From: Pyrinomonadaceae bacterium
GTDB lineage: Bacteria > Acidobacteriota > Blastocatellia > Pyrinomonadales > Pyrinomonadaceae
Reading direction: 5' to 3'
Assembly: GCA_013812905.1 (NCBI GenBank)
Contig: JACCSP010000035.1
Coordinates: 1-32,410 of the forward strand
DNA: 32,410 bases
Both the position numbers and the translations under genes were made by a program. The notes beneath the pieces were generated by a model. That model was given only the letters and a program-made list of their open reading frames with translations, did no database searches and had not been told where the DNA came from. This document shows, piece after piece, positions 1-7,477 of this stretch (position 1 is the first letter of the stretch; each line of letters opens with the position of its first letter).

Positions 1-35
1 CCAGGTGCCAGTGAAAAGCTTCTTCCGGCACCTGG
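1..35. repeat. 9-bp perfect inverted repeat downstream of sufB
   Basis: CCAGGTGCC at 1-9 is the exact reverse complement of GGCACCTGG at 27-35, with a 17-nt loop. It lies just past the sufB stop codon on the transcript side. No T-run follows on the minus strand within the window, so it is either a weak hairpin between sufB and the next suf gene or a copy of a dispersed GGCACCTGG-type intergenic repeat. The window edge prevents a decision. Confidence 0.5.
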
Positions 36-58
36 CACCCGACGACCGTCACCTGCTT

Positions 59-1495
59 TTAACCAACGCTGCCCTCGAGCTTCATACCAAGCAGTCGCTG
101 AGCCTCGACCGCAAATTCCATCGGCAACTGCAGAAATACATCCTTGCAAAAGCCATTAATGATCAAAGAGACTGCATCTTCCTGAGAGATACCGCGATGT
201 TGCAGGTAGAACAACTGCTCCTCGCTGATTTTCGACGTGGAAGCTTCATGTTCAACCGCCGAAGAGTTGTTCATGACCTCGATGTAGGGGAAGGTATTCG
301 CACCGCTGTTTGAACCAATAAGCATCGAGTCACACTGTGTGTAATTGCGCGAATTTTCGGCCTTGGGCATGACCTTCACCAGGCCGCGATAACTATTATT
401 AGATTTGCCCGCAGCAATACCTTTAGAGATGATTGTTGAGCGCGTGTTCTTGCCAAGATGAATCATCTTGGTTCCCGTATCGGCCTGCTGGGCGTGATTC
501 GTCAGCGCCACGGAGTAAAACTCTCCGATTGAGTTATCTCCCAGCAAAATACACGACGGATACTTCCAGGTAATCGCCGAACCCGTTTCGACCTGCGTCC
601 AGGAGATCTTGGAATTGCGACCAGCGCACTTACCCCTCTTGGTGACAAAGTTGTAGATCCCACCACGACCTTCTTCGTCGCCGGCGTACCAGTTTTGCAC
701 CGTCGAGTATTTGATTTGCGCGTCGTCTAAAGCGACCAGCTCAACCACCGCCGCATGCAGCTGGTTCTTATCAAACTTGGGCGCCGTGCATCCTTCGAGA
801 TAAGAAACGTAAGAGCTCTCCTCAGCGACAATCAGGGTTCTTTCGAACTGTCCGGATTCTGAATTGTTAATCCGGAAATAAGTCGATAGCTCCATCGGAC
901 AACGAACGCCCTTGGGAATAAAACAGAATGAGCCGTCAGAAAACACAGCGCTGTTAAGTGCTGCAAAGAAGTTGTCGTTGGTTGGTACGACGGAGCCAAG
1001 GTACTTGCGAACCAGTTTCGGATATTCGCGAATAGCCTCGCTAAACGAGCAGAAAACTACGCCATGCTTCTTCAGCTTCTCTTTGTAAGTTGTAGCTACC
1101 GAAACCGAGTCAAATACCGCATCCACAGCAACGCCGGCGAGTTGCTTTTGCTCGGTTAATGGGATGCCGAGCTTCTCAAAGGTTTTCAACAGTTCCGGGT
1201 CAACTTCATCCATACTCGCTTTCAGGTCTTTCTGCTTCGGAGCACTGTAATAAATCATGTCCTGATAATTAATCTCAGGATATGTAAGGTTCGGCCAATG
1301 CGTCGGCTCGGTCATGGTTAACCAGTGCCGAAAAGCCTTCATGCGAAACTCCAACATCCATTCCGGCTCGTTTTTCTTTCCGGAAATGAGACGCACAGTG
1401 TCCTCGGAAAGTCCCCGGGGAATGGTGTCGGACTCGATGTCGGTTACGAAACCGTACTTGTATTCCTGGCTGACCAGTTTTTCTGCTGTGCTCAT
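59..1495 (-). CDS. sufB: Fe-S cluster assembly scaffold protein SufB
   Basis: SufB forms the cytoplasmic SufBCD scaffold on which Fe-S clusters are built from sulfur delivered by SufS. The 478-aa product has the usual full family length. It shows the typical SufB core: [19 protein letters not shown], then YLEGCTAP, then [23 protein letters not shown]-like sequence and a C-terminal HEAS segment within [17 protein letters not shown]. The start at 1495 gives the expected N-terminus ([16 protein letters not shown]), although the upstream Shine-Dalgarno is weak (CCAAG). The gene lies 42 bp downstream of the Rrf2-type regulator in the same direction, which suggests a regulator-led suf operon. sufC and sufD would be expected to the left of the window. 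Family assignment is secure. Confidence 0.97.
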   Translation of the reverse strand: MSTAEKLVSQEYKYGFVTDIESDTIPRGLSEDTVRLISGKKNEPEWMLEFRMKAFRHWLTMTEPTHWPNLTYPEINYQDMIYYSAPKQKDLKASMDEVDPELLKTFEKLGIPLTEQKQLAGVAVDAVFDSVSVATTYKEKLKKHGVVFCSFSEAIREYPKLVRKYLGSVVPTNDNFFAALNSAVFSDGSFCFIPKGVRCPMELSTYFRINNSESGQFERTLIVAEESSYVSYLEGCTAPKFDKNQLHAAVVELVALDDAQIKYSTVQNWYAGDEEGRGGIYNFVTKRGKCAGRNSKISWTQVETGSAITWKYPSCILLGDNSIGEFYSVALTNHAQQADTGTKMIHLGKNTRSTIISKGIAAGKSNNSYRGLVKVMPKAENSRNYTQCDSMLIGSNSGANTFPYIEVMNNSSAVEHEASTSKISEEQLFYLQHRGISQEDAVSLIINGFCKDVFLQLPMEFAVEAQRLLGMKLEGSVG

Positions 1496-1537
1496 CTTGG
1501 TTTAAGTATCATGCCTTCCAATAGTTTTCGCTTGCTC

Positions 1538-2017
1538 TCAGGCCCTTTGCTCCGAACGCTGTTTGGTGATGTGAATCTGGTGCAACGCCGCATCAACGTT
1601 AGCCTCCGTGTCCAGCAGCTGAGACAAGGTAATGTCAGACAATGCGTTGTCCACAATCTGATGAAGCTCGACGATCACCGGTCGTATTCCGCAATCGCCA
1701 GTATGTACACACGCGTCGAGTACACCTGCGTAACTCTTGCAGTGTGAGTCAACCCTCTCCCCATCAAGCACGCGAATTACCTGGTTCAAATGGATTTCGG
1801 AAGCTGGTCGAGCCAGGTAGTAGCCGCCTTTAATTCCCCGCTGCGACCGTACCAATCCGGCTTTATTCAGAATCCACATCAGCTTTCCGGCGTTTGCCAC
1901 CGAAATGCCTTCACGCTCGGCAATCTGAGCCAGGGTTAGCGACTCGCCCGCGGCGCTGGCGCGCGCAAGTTGCAGCAAGCAACGTAGCCCAAATTCCTCT
2001 TGTGCCGATATCTTCAT
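1538..2017 (-). CDS. Rrf2/IscR-family Fe-S-sensing transcriptional regulator
   Basis: This 159-aa protein has the Rrf2 winged helix-turn-helix at residues about 1-70 (SLTLAQIAEREGISVANAGK, then GLVRSQRGIKGGYYLARP). Three cysteines follow at about 93, 103 and 109, in the place where IscR binds a [2Fe-2S] cluster. IscR has C-x5-C-x5-C, whereas here the spacing is C-x9-C-x5-C, so it is a related Fe-S-binding Rrf2 rather than canonical IscR. It is the first gene before sufB and so probably represses or activates suf transcription according to cluster status. The promoter upstream holds a palindrome that could be its own operator. Which suf regulator it is orthologous to cannot be told from sequence alone. 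Confidence 0.9.
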   Translation of the reverse strand: MKISAQEEFGLRCLLQLARASAAGESLTLAQIAEREGISVANAGKLMWILNKAGLVRSQRGIKGGYYLARPASEIHLNQVIRVLDGERVDSHCKSYAGVLDACVHTGDCGIRPVIVELHQIVDNALSDITLSQLLDTEANVDAALHQIHITKQRSEQRA

Positions 2018-2101
2018 TCGAGTCCTTTATTTCAGGCCCTCAGTGCTGTTTTCCAAAGGCGGACTGCTCCGCTTCGCACCCGATAGTTCTATTCCGAGGG
2101 C

Positions 2102-2130
2102 AGTCTAGCTAAACCTTACTTTAAAGTCAA
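2102..2130 (-). promoter_or_regulatory. Promoter for the Rrf2-sufB unit with palindromic operator candidate
   Basis: On the minus strand a -35 TTGACT (2130-2125) and a -10 TAGACT (2107-2102) are separated by exactly 17 nt. The spacer and the end of the -35 contain a perfect 10-bp palindrome, ACTTTAAAGT (2118-2127), extended imperfectly on both sides. The predicted start of transcription lies about 80 nt before the regulator's ATG. A palindrome between -35 and -10 is a good position for steric repression, which fits autoregulation by the Rrf2 protein. The promoter is seen; the operator function is inferred. Confidence 0.6.
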
Positions 2131-2251
2131 CTTTCAATAAATGTTACGTCCGCTTCCAGATAGGTGCATGAGGTGAGCCGGCACAAATCGTCCTTCCTAG
2201 TCGGCGTAGAGAGAATTTATGAGCAATCCTATCCCCGGTGCTGGGCTACTA

Positions 2252-4348
2252 TCACTTGGTCACGGGGGACTCGGAACACGGCACCCGTAATTCGAAACGC
2301 GCGCCACCACCGTTAACCGAGCCAGCCAGGCGAGCAGAGCCTCCTGCTTCCTCTATACGCTTGCGAACGATTGCCAGACCCAACCCTGTCCCTCTCTGCT
2401 TGGTGGTGAAGAATGGCTCCCAGATGCGTTTCGTTAGTTGCGCTGGTACACCTTCACCCGAGTCCTCAATCACAATGCAAAGATTCGCTCCATCTCTTTT
2501 GGCCGTGACGATTATTTCGCCACCATCGGGTGTGGCGTGTAAGGCGTTCAAAACGAGATTCGAGAGCGCGTCGCGAACCGAGGCGACGGCCGTCCCCCCC
2601 AGCTCATCGTTAACTTCGATTTGGATCTTAAGCTTAATGAGTCGTTCATCAGCATTCGCCCTGAAGAGGTCGACGGCCGAACGGATCAATTCCCCAATTT
2701 TGAGCGGAACCTCCTCGGCAACTTCTTTCCGCGCAAAACTCAGCAACTGGGTCACACTCTGGCTCAGGCGATCCGTTTCCCCAACTATTAAGCTCAGATC
2801 GCGCGCATACTCAACACCTAGTCCCTGGTCTTCACGCATCACCTGCGCAATCGACTTAATCGCTGACAGCGGGTTCTTGACTTCATGAGCGACAGTGGCA
2901 GCCATCTGTCCCAGCACCGCGAGGCGTTCACCCTCGGCAACTCGGCGCTCCAGGCGTATGTTTTCTTGTACTAGCCGGCAATCCTCTATGGCGACGGCGA
3001 CCTGTCCGGCAAGCACTTCCAACACAGCGCGCGCATCAGACGTCAAGCTCCCTGGTAAACCCTCAATTAAGAGTAATCCCGAAATGCGGTCTTCGCGGCG
3101 AAGCGGGTATGCTATCTGGAACCCTTCCGCAACCATCCCTGGATCACCCTCGACGGGCGACCATCCGTTCCGCTCCGAAATCGTCAATACTTCTGTCATC
3201 CAGGGCTCGATTGCACCTACCTGATGGTCTATGGGCTTATCCCGGTCACCTTCATCAACACTTGCCTCTCGGTTTACCATGACCCGCACGCGCCGAAAAC
3301 CCAGCGCCTCGGCGGTGAGTCCTTCAACAAAGTGGAGCAATTCCGGTAACTGCTTATACTTCCCGGCATGAGAACTGATACGCGCGACGACGTCCCGATA
3401 AAGCGCAGCTTCCCGCTCAAACAACCTGTGGAAGCGACGCTCCAACCAGCGTCGCATGGGAGCGGCCACAAGGGTTAGTCCGAGAATAAGCAAGGCCTCC
3501 ACGACACCCTGTCTCACGCCGTAACGAGATGTCATCCAATCACCGATGGTTCGAATGCCATAGATATAAATCGTGAGCACGACTGTGGCGAAAGTGGCAA
3601 CAATCAGGCTCTCTTCGATAATGAGTTCGAGATATCGATAGCGGTAAATGTAGTAAGCCAGCAATAAAGATGGAAGAAGTGAACCGAGATTGGCGACAGT
3701 CTTTAGATAAAGGCCAATTGCAGCACCTTCACCTAAGCCCATCGCTAACGCAGCAAGAATCACCATCCCAATAATCGCGAAGGACGCGGCCAACGTGCGC
3801 ATGATCCGTTGCTCGCTGCGATTACTGCTATTCCGCGCAATCAGTAATTCGGTGACAGCGATTAATCCCAGCACATAAGCAATCCAGAAGGCGAAGGGCA
3901 AGACGAAAAACTTTAGCTTGGTGAGCATCGGCGCGTAATCGCCGGTCCAAATCTGCCAGAGTGCAACTACTAGGAAGATGGTCGGAAAGTAGCAGAGGAA
4001 AACGCGGATCTTTTCGTTGCGGGTTAACGGCCGTCCCCGGGACTCGGCCCAAAGGTGGAGATGTATGTGGAGCAGGAACGAATAGGCGAAGGCGATACTA
4101 ATCACTGCGACTGAATCCGCAAGTCGCAGGAGGGTACTCCACGTATCCAAACCGAGACCAAAAAGCCCGTGCAGCGTGATAAAGAGATTACTGGTGTGCC
4201 ATCCACCCATGGTCAGTGCCAGGGCAAAGAGAACGCGCTCGAGTTTAGTCAATTTTTGACGGCGAGAGATCAACTGAGCGCCCATCCAGAGAGGCAGGAC
4301 AGCGCCAATGCTATAACCGACCAGTTGTAAGAGTCCGAGTGGGGACAT
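2252..4348 (-). CDS. Membrane-bound sensor histidine kinase (multi-TM, GAF, HisKA, HATPase)
   Basis: About 698 aa. Residues 1 to about 310 hold roughly eight hydrophobic helices. A GAF-like region follows (about 330-460), then HisKA with phospho-acceptor His488 in VAHEVKNPLSAIKS, and a C-terminal HATPase with N-box NLVLNALHATPDG, G1 DSGEGVP and G2 GTGLGLAIV. All catalytic motifs are intact. The layout resembles PrsK-like membrane kinases, but I do not assign it there. The frame stays open to 4399, but the 17 extra residues translate the flanking GCAGGAGGCAG repeat, so the ATG at 4348 (MSPLGLLQL) is preferred. A response regulator lies on the same strand two genes upstream; pairing is possible but not shown. 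Confidence 0.9.
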   Translation of the reverse strand: MSPLGLLQLVGYSIGAVLPLWMGAQLISRRQKLTKLERVLFALALTMGGWHTSNLFITLHGLFGLGLDTWSTLLRLADSVAVISIAFAYSFLLHIHLHLWAESRGRPLTRNEKIRVFLCYFPTIFLVVALWQIWTGDYAPMLTKLKFFVLPFAFWIAYVLGLIAVTELLIARNSSNRSEQRIMRTLAASFAIIGMVILAALAMGLGEGAAIGLYLKTVANLGSLLPSLLLAYYIYRYRYLELIIEESLIVATFATVVLTIYIYGIRTIGDWMTSRYGVRQGVVEALLILGLTLVAAPMRRWLERRFHRLFEREAALYRDVVARISSHAGKYKQLPELLHFVEGLTAEALGFRRVRVMVNREASVDEGDRDKPIDHQVGAIEPWMTEVLTISERNGWSPVEGDPGMVAEGFQIAYPLRREDRISGLLLIEGLPGSLTSDARAVLEVLAGQVAVAIEDCRLVQENIRLERRVAEGERLAVLGQMAATVAHEVKNPLSAIKSIAQVMREDQGLGVEYARDLSLIVGETDRLSQSVTQLLSFARKEVAEEVPLKIGELIRSAVDLFRANADERLIKLKIQIEVNDELGGTAVASVRDALSNLVLNALHATPDGGEIIVTAKRDGANLCIVIEDSGEGVPAQLTKRIWEPFFTTKQRGTGLGLAIVRKRIEEAGGSARLAGSVNGGGARFELRVPCSESPVTK

Positions 4349-4360
4349 GGGATTCAAGAA

Positions 4361-4441
4361 GCAGGAGGCAGGTGAAGGACAACCAGAGATCAATAACACC
4401 GATCTTGAAGAACTAAGGCCTAAGTTTTTACTGCCTCCTGC
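4361..4441. repeat. 11-bp perfect inverted repeat (GCAGGAGGCAG family)
   Basis: GCAGGAGGCAG at 4361-4371 is exactly reverse-complemented at 4431-4441 (CTGCCTCCTGC), and further CTGCC words continue to about 4457. It fills the gap between the OmpA-like gene and the kinase gene. It also supplies the stop codon of the OmpA-like gene (TAG inside AGTAGGCAG) and the doubtful N-terminal extension of the kinase. Confidence 0.7.
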
Positions 4442-4454
4442 TCCTGCCGTCTGC

Positions 4455-6035
4455 CTACTGATTAGTGGCGCTGCGGGTTTGGATTGGCGTCAACGTTATC
4501 TCTGTTCTACGATTGCGAGAACGGCCCGCGACGGTCGTGTTCTTTGTCACGGGATTCGACGCGCCCATGCCATTGGCTTGGATCCGAGCCGGATCTACCC
4601 CGGCAAACTGTAGCCGTTCTGACAGAACTCGCGCGCGGTCCTGGGTTAGCTGTTGCAGCGAGACCTCGTCGCCTTTATTATCGGTGTAGACCTCGATCAA
4701 AATCTGGTAGTCAGGATTGCTCGCCAGCAGCGCAGCCAGTGGCTCAAGTTTTGCTGCCGCGGTGGCCACCAGTTCCGAACTGCGGGCGCTGGTCCACATC
4801 GACTCCGGCAGCGCAAGTTGAAAACCGGTGGGACTCTCTTTAAGTGCTCCAAACTTCGCCAGCGACTGCTTCAATGTGGCCTGGCTGGCAATTCTCTGTT
4901 GATCGCGCTGGGCCGCTTCGCGGCGGACGTTCTCGGCCTGCTTTTCGCCCTCGAAACGTGCAGCTTTAATCTTCGCCGCCTCCCCCTCGGCGCGGGCGGT
5001 CTGGAGTTCATCGCGGAGACGGGCGATTTCAATCCGCTGTTCGCGAGTTTGCTCGTTTGCCGTAGCCATGTCCCTTTCTGCCAGCTCGCGGGCTCGCTGT
5101 TCCCGCTCAAGAGCAGCGCGTAGCTGATTGATCTCGCCTTGCGCACTCTCCGCGCTCTTCTCAGCAGTCCGCAAAGCCTCGTCTCGTCGTTGAATGTCTT
5201 CGCGTCGCAAACGCGCGGCTCGTCTGGCCATAGCCATCTCTTCAGCGCGGGCCCCGGATGAGGTGGCCTTGCGAGCCAGAACATCAACTTCAGCTGCTGA
5301 CTGGTTGAATCTCCACGCCTTTTCGGCGGCCTGCAAATCCTCATCTGCCTGCTGCAGCTCCGCGGTTGCATCCTGATTCGCCCCCGCAAACTTTGCGAGA
5401 TTCAGAGCCTGACGCGCGCCCAGTAGCGACACCGGCGTGTCGCTGTAATCCCGATCGGCAATCTCCGGCACGCGACTATCTCTGAAGTAGTCGCTCGAAT
5501 TTCCGATGTACTGCACGTTAACAGTTGATAGCTGACTCCCGCCTGTTCTTTGAGGCGGCAGGTTTTCCATCACTACCATTCGGCTGGGAATTTTCATGAG
5601 AAAGTGAGGCTCGGCAGTCACGATCAATGCGAACGTCTGGAGCGGAGTGGTAACGTCCAGCTTTGAATTAACGAACCCACTGCCGCTTCTCTTGATCTCG
5701 CCCAGGTTATCGACGCGCCCGTCCGGGGAGACAGCCCATAGCAGGTATGTGGTGTAAATGCCACCCAACTCTGACGCTCGAGTCAGATCTTCCAGGCCGA
5801 GTTCGACTCGCGTGCCGCGGCGTCCGGCTCGTCGGACCTTTGCCTCGCCCTTGAGTCTGGGCAACAGCGTCGTGCCGCGAAACTTCACATTAATGGTTTC
5901 ATCGAGCGGGTAAGTTATGGCGACCGTTTGCCGTGGGACATCGCTCTGGGCGAGTATCGTTTCAACCAGACCCAAAACGCTAATCAAACAGATCACAAGG
6001 GTAAGATTTCTCAGAGAAAGGTAGGTGATAATCAT
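4455..6035 (-). CDS. OmpA-like domain envelope protein with central coiled coil
   Basis: The 526-aa protein starts with a signal peptide (LTLVICLISVLGLVETILAQ, residues about 10-30), so it is exported. Residues about 35-190 form a beta-rich domain of unknown family. Residues about 200-400 are a long charged, Ala/Glu/Arg-rich coiled coil. The C-terminal 110 residues are an OmpA/MotB peptidoglycan-binding domain (YQILIEVYTDNKGDE, LTQDRARVLSERL, GMGASNPV, GRSRNRRTEITL). The start at 6035 has a clear AGGAG 9 nt upstream. It probably tethers the outer envelope to peptidoglycan. Position between a sensor kinase and a response regulator hints at an envelope-stress role, but that is inference from context. 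Confidence 0.88.
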   Translation of the reverse strand: MIITYLSLRNLTLVICLISVLGLVETILAQSDVPRQTVAITYPLDETINVKFRGTTLLPRLKGEAKVRRAGRRGTRVELGLEDLTRASELGGIYTTYLLWAVSPDGRVDNLGEIKRSGSGFVNSKLDVTTPLQTFALIVTAEPHFLMKIPSRMVVMENLPPQRTGGSQLSTVNVQYIGNSSDYFRDSRVPEIADRDYSDTPVSLLGARQALNLAKFAGANQDATAELQQADEDLQAAEKAWRFNQSAAEVDVLARKATSSGARAEEMAMARRAARLRREDIQRRDEALRTAEKSAESAQGEINQLRAALEREQRARELAERDMATANEQTREQRIEIARLRDELQTARAEGEAAKIKAARFEGEKQAENVRREAAQRDQQRIASQATLKQSLAKFGALKESPTGFQLALPESMWTSARSSELVATAAAKLEPLAALLASNPDYQILIEVYTDNKGDEVSLQQLTQDRARVLSERLQFAGVDPARIQANGMGASNPVTKNTTVAGRSRNRRTEITLTPIQTRSATNQ

Positions 6036-6161
6036 GGCAAAGCTCCTAATTTCAGCCGCAATTCAGGTTGCCTTGGGGATTCGGACCTCTGACGTTAAAA
6101 GGCCTCTTCTCTTGATGCAAGGCAGCAAATCATTGTTGCCGAAGGTTCTGAGGGGGTCAAG

Positions 6162-6332
6162 CTATCGTCGAGGCGAACTTTTTTGATAATTCGCTCTTCG
6201 GTAGGCCGCAAATTGAACGATGAGCAGGGAGATTCCAGTTAGTAGCAGGATATGGGAGAAGCCGCCTTTGTGAAGAATAACCTTTAGAACAAACCAGACG
6301 GCTATGAGTGCCACGCCAAGAATCCACAACAT
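6162..6332 (-). CDS. Small membrane protein, lmo0937/DUF5670-like (56 aa)
   Basis: An unlisted small gene. ATG at 6332, TAG at 6162, 56 codons, preceded by an excellent Shine-Dalgarno AGAAGGAG. The product MLWILGVALIAVWFVLKVI continues with a short polar turn (HKGGF) and a second hydrophobic helix (SHILLLTGISLLIVQFAAY), ending in a basic tail (RRANYQKSSPRR). Two-helix peptides starting MLWxIxxxLxxxWxxG are known as the lmo0937 family, often stress-induced; the function is unknown. It sits between the OmpA-like gene and the response regulator on the same strand. Confidence 0.75.
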   Translation of the reverse strand: MLWILGVALIAVWFVLKVILHKGGFSHILLLTGISLLIVQFAAYRRANYQKSSPRR

Positions 6333-6390
6333 TCCAACGAATCTCCTTCTGGCAGGCTGCTGAAAGGGGGGGGATTCTCAGGGAGATTAA

Positions 6391-6470
6391 AACGATCCAC
6401 GAAATCACACGAATTGACTCGAACTAAGGGGGCTCGCTTCGTGTCCGTTCGAGTGATTTCGTGGATCGTT
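6391..6470. repeat. Dispersed palindrome, copy 1 (18-bp perfect inverted repeat)
   Basis: AACGATCCACGAAATCAC at 6391-6408 is the exact reverse complement of 6453-6470, with a 44-nt interior that itself contains CGAA/TTCG words. Related copies occur at 13331-13402 and 29833-29907. No open frame of its own. Confidence 0.85.
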
Positions 6471-6512
6471 CATAGTTTTCACTGGGATAGGCTCGGAACG
6501 AAGGACTCACAT

Positions 6513-7241
6513 TCAAGGCGCTTCGTTCAGCTTATATCCGACGCCGCGGACAGTCAGGACGTATCGAGGGTTCTTCGGATCAGTCTCCAGTTTTTTTCGC
6601 AAACGATTGATGTGCGGGTCAATGTTGCGCTGATAACCTTCGTAGTCAGTGCTCCACACGTGGTCCAACAGCGCATTCCTGGACCAAGCGCGGCCGGGTT
6701 CAGAGGCCAGCAACTCGAGAATCTGGAACTCAAGCGGTGTCAGGTCAACACGTTTACCCTGTCTGCTGACCTCATGGCGACGTTTGTCTATTATTAAGTC
6801 TCCAACTTCGATGCGCTCACCGTCCTTGGCTTCCGAAGCCGTACCCGAGCGCCTGAGCAGCGCATCCACCCGATACTCCAGCTCGCGGGGGCTAAAAGGC
6901 TTTGCCAGATAATCGTCGGCGCCAGCTTCGAAACCGGCCACCTTGTAATCAAGGGCATCGTGGGCTGTCAGGAATAGAGCTGGAGTCTGCACGCCGCGGC
7001 CTCTCACGCGCTTCAGGAGTTCAAATCCGGACATCCCGGGCATGGAGACATCAAAGATAAAGCAATCAAACCGGCCAGCTACTGCCGGATCCAGCGCTGA
7101 AGCACCGCTCTCCCGCTCTTCCACCTGAAATCCCAAGCGGCGAAAATATTCCGCTAGCAGAAGCCGCATGTCCGCGTCGTCATCAACGATCAGAAGACGC
7201 TTCCCAGCGAATTTGATTGCTGCTTGCTGTTGTTGTTCCAA
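6513..7241 (-). CDS. OmpR/PhoB-family response regulator
   Basis: The receiver domain shows the acidic pocket (LLIVDDDADM), phospho-acceptor Asp in FIFDVSMPGMSGFELLKR, the switch residue in LFLTAHD and Lys in YLAKPFSPREL. A PhoB-type winged helix follows (LTPLEFQILELLASEPGRAWSR, then NIDPHINRLRKKLETDPKNP and YVLTVRGVGYKL). The start is uncertain, with no ATG in the right place. TTG at 7241 gives SLEQQQQ-type spacing before the receiver. The longer frame from TTG 7391 coincides with a promoter -35/palindrome and encodes atypical sequence, so it is unlikely. The kinase at 2252-4348 is a possible partner. Target genes are unknown; the divergent msbA promoter is one candidate. Confidence 0.9.
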   Translation of the reverse strand: MEQQQQAAIKFAGKRLLIVDDDADMRLLLAEYFRRLGFQVEERESGASALDPAVAGRFDCFIFDVSMPGMSGFELLKRVRGRGVQTPALFLTAHDALDYKVAGFEAGADDYLAKPFSPRELEYRVDALLRRSGTASEAKDGERIEVGDLIIDKRRHEVSRQGKRVDLTPLEFQILELLASEPGRAWSRNALLDHVWSTDYEGYQRNIDPHINRLRKKLETDPKNPRYVLTVRGVGYKLNEAP

Positions 7242-7376
7242 GCTAGTGACCTGCAGCAGATGTGATTGTGATTCAACGAAAACGCAATTGAAGTATAACC
7301 TAGTTCGCGGTTGGCAACCGACAAAGGTTGCGATGGGACTATCACGAGACCGTCTAAAGACCAGCAAAGGACCTAA

Positions 7377-7408
7377 CCTTGACGCAGTCAAGGAAGGGTA
7401 AGTATAGT
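7377..7408 (+). promoter_or_regulatory. msbA promoter with palindrome over the -35 box
   Basis: TTGACG (7379-7384), 18-nt spacer, TATAGT (7403-7408): both boxes match the sigma-70 consensus at five of six positions, about 70 nt before the msbA ATG. The -35 lies inside a perfect inverted repeat CCTTGAC-GCA-GTCAAGG (7377-7393). The other arm supplies TTGACT on the minus strand, pointing towards the response regulator gene. One palindrome could therefore control both divergent units. Confidence 0.6.
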
Positions 7409-7477
7409 TGCTCCTTTAGTTTTACAGCCGAACAACCTTCCTGACACCTACGGATTCAGAGAATTTCGCAACGGGCA

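Noticed and set aside
7242-7391. Extended response regulator start at TTG 7391
   Set aside because: The codon falls inside the CCTTGAC-GCA-GTCAAGG palindrome and a -35 box, and the added 50 residues look non-coding.
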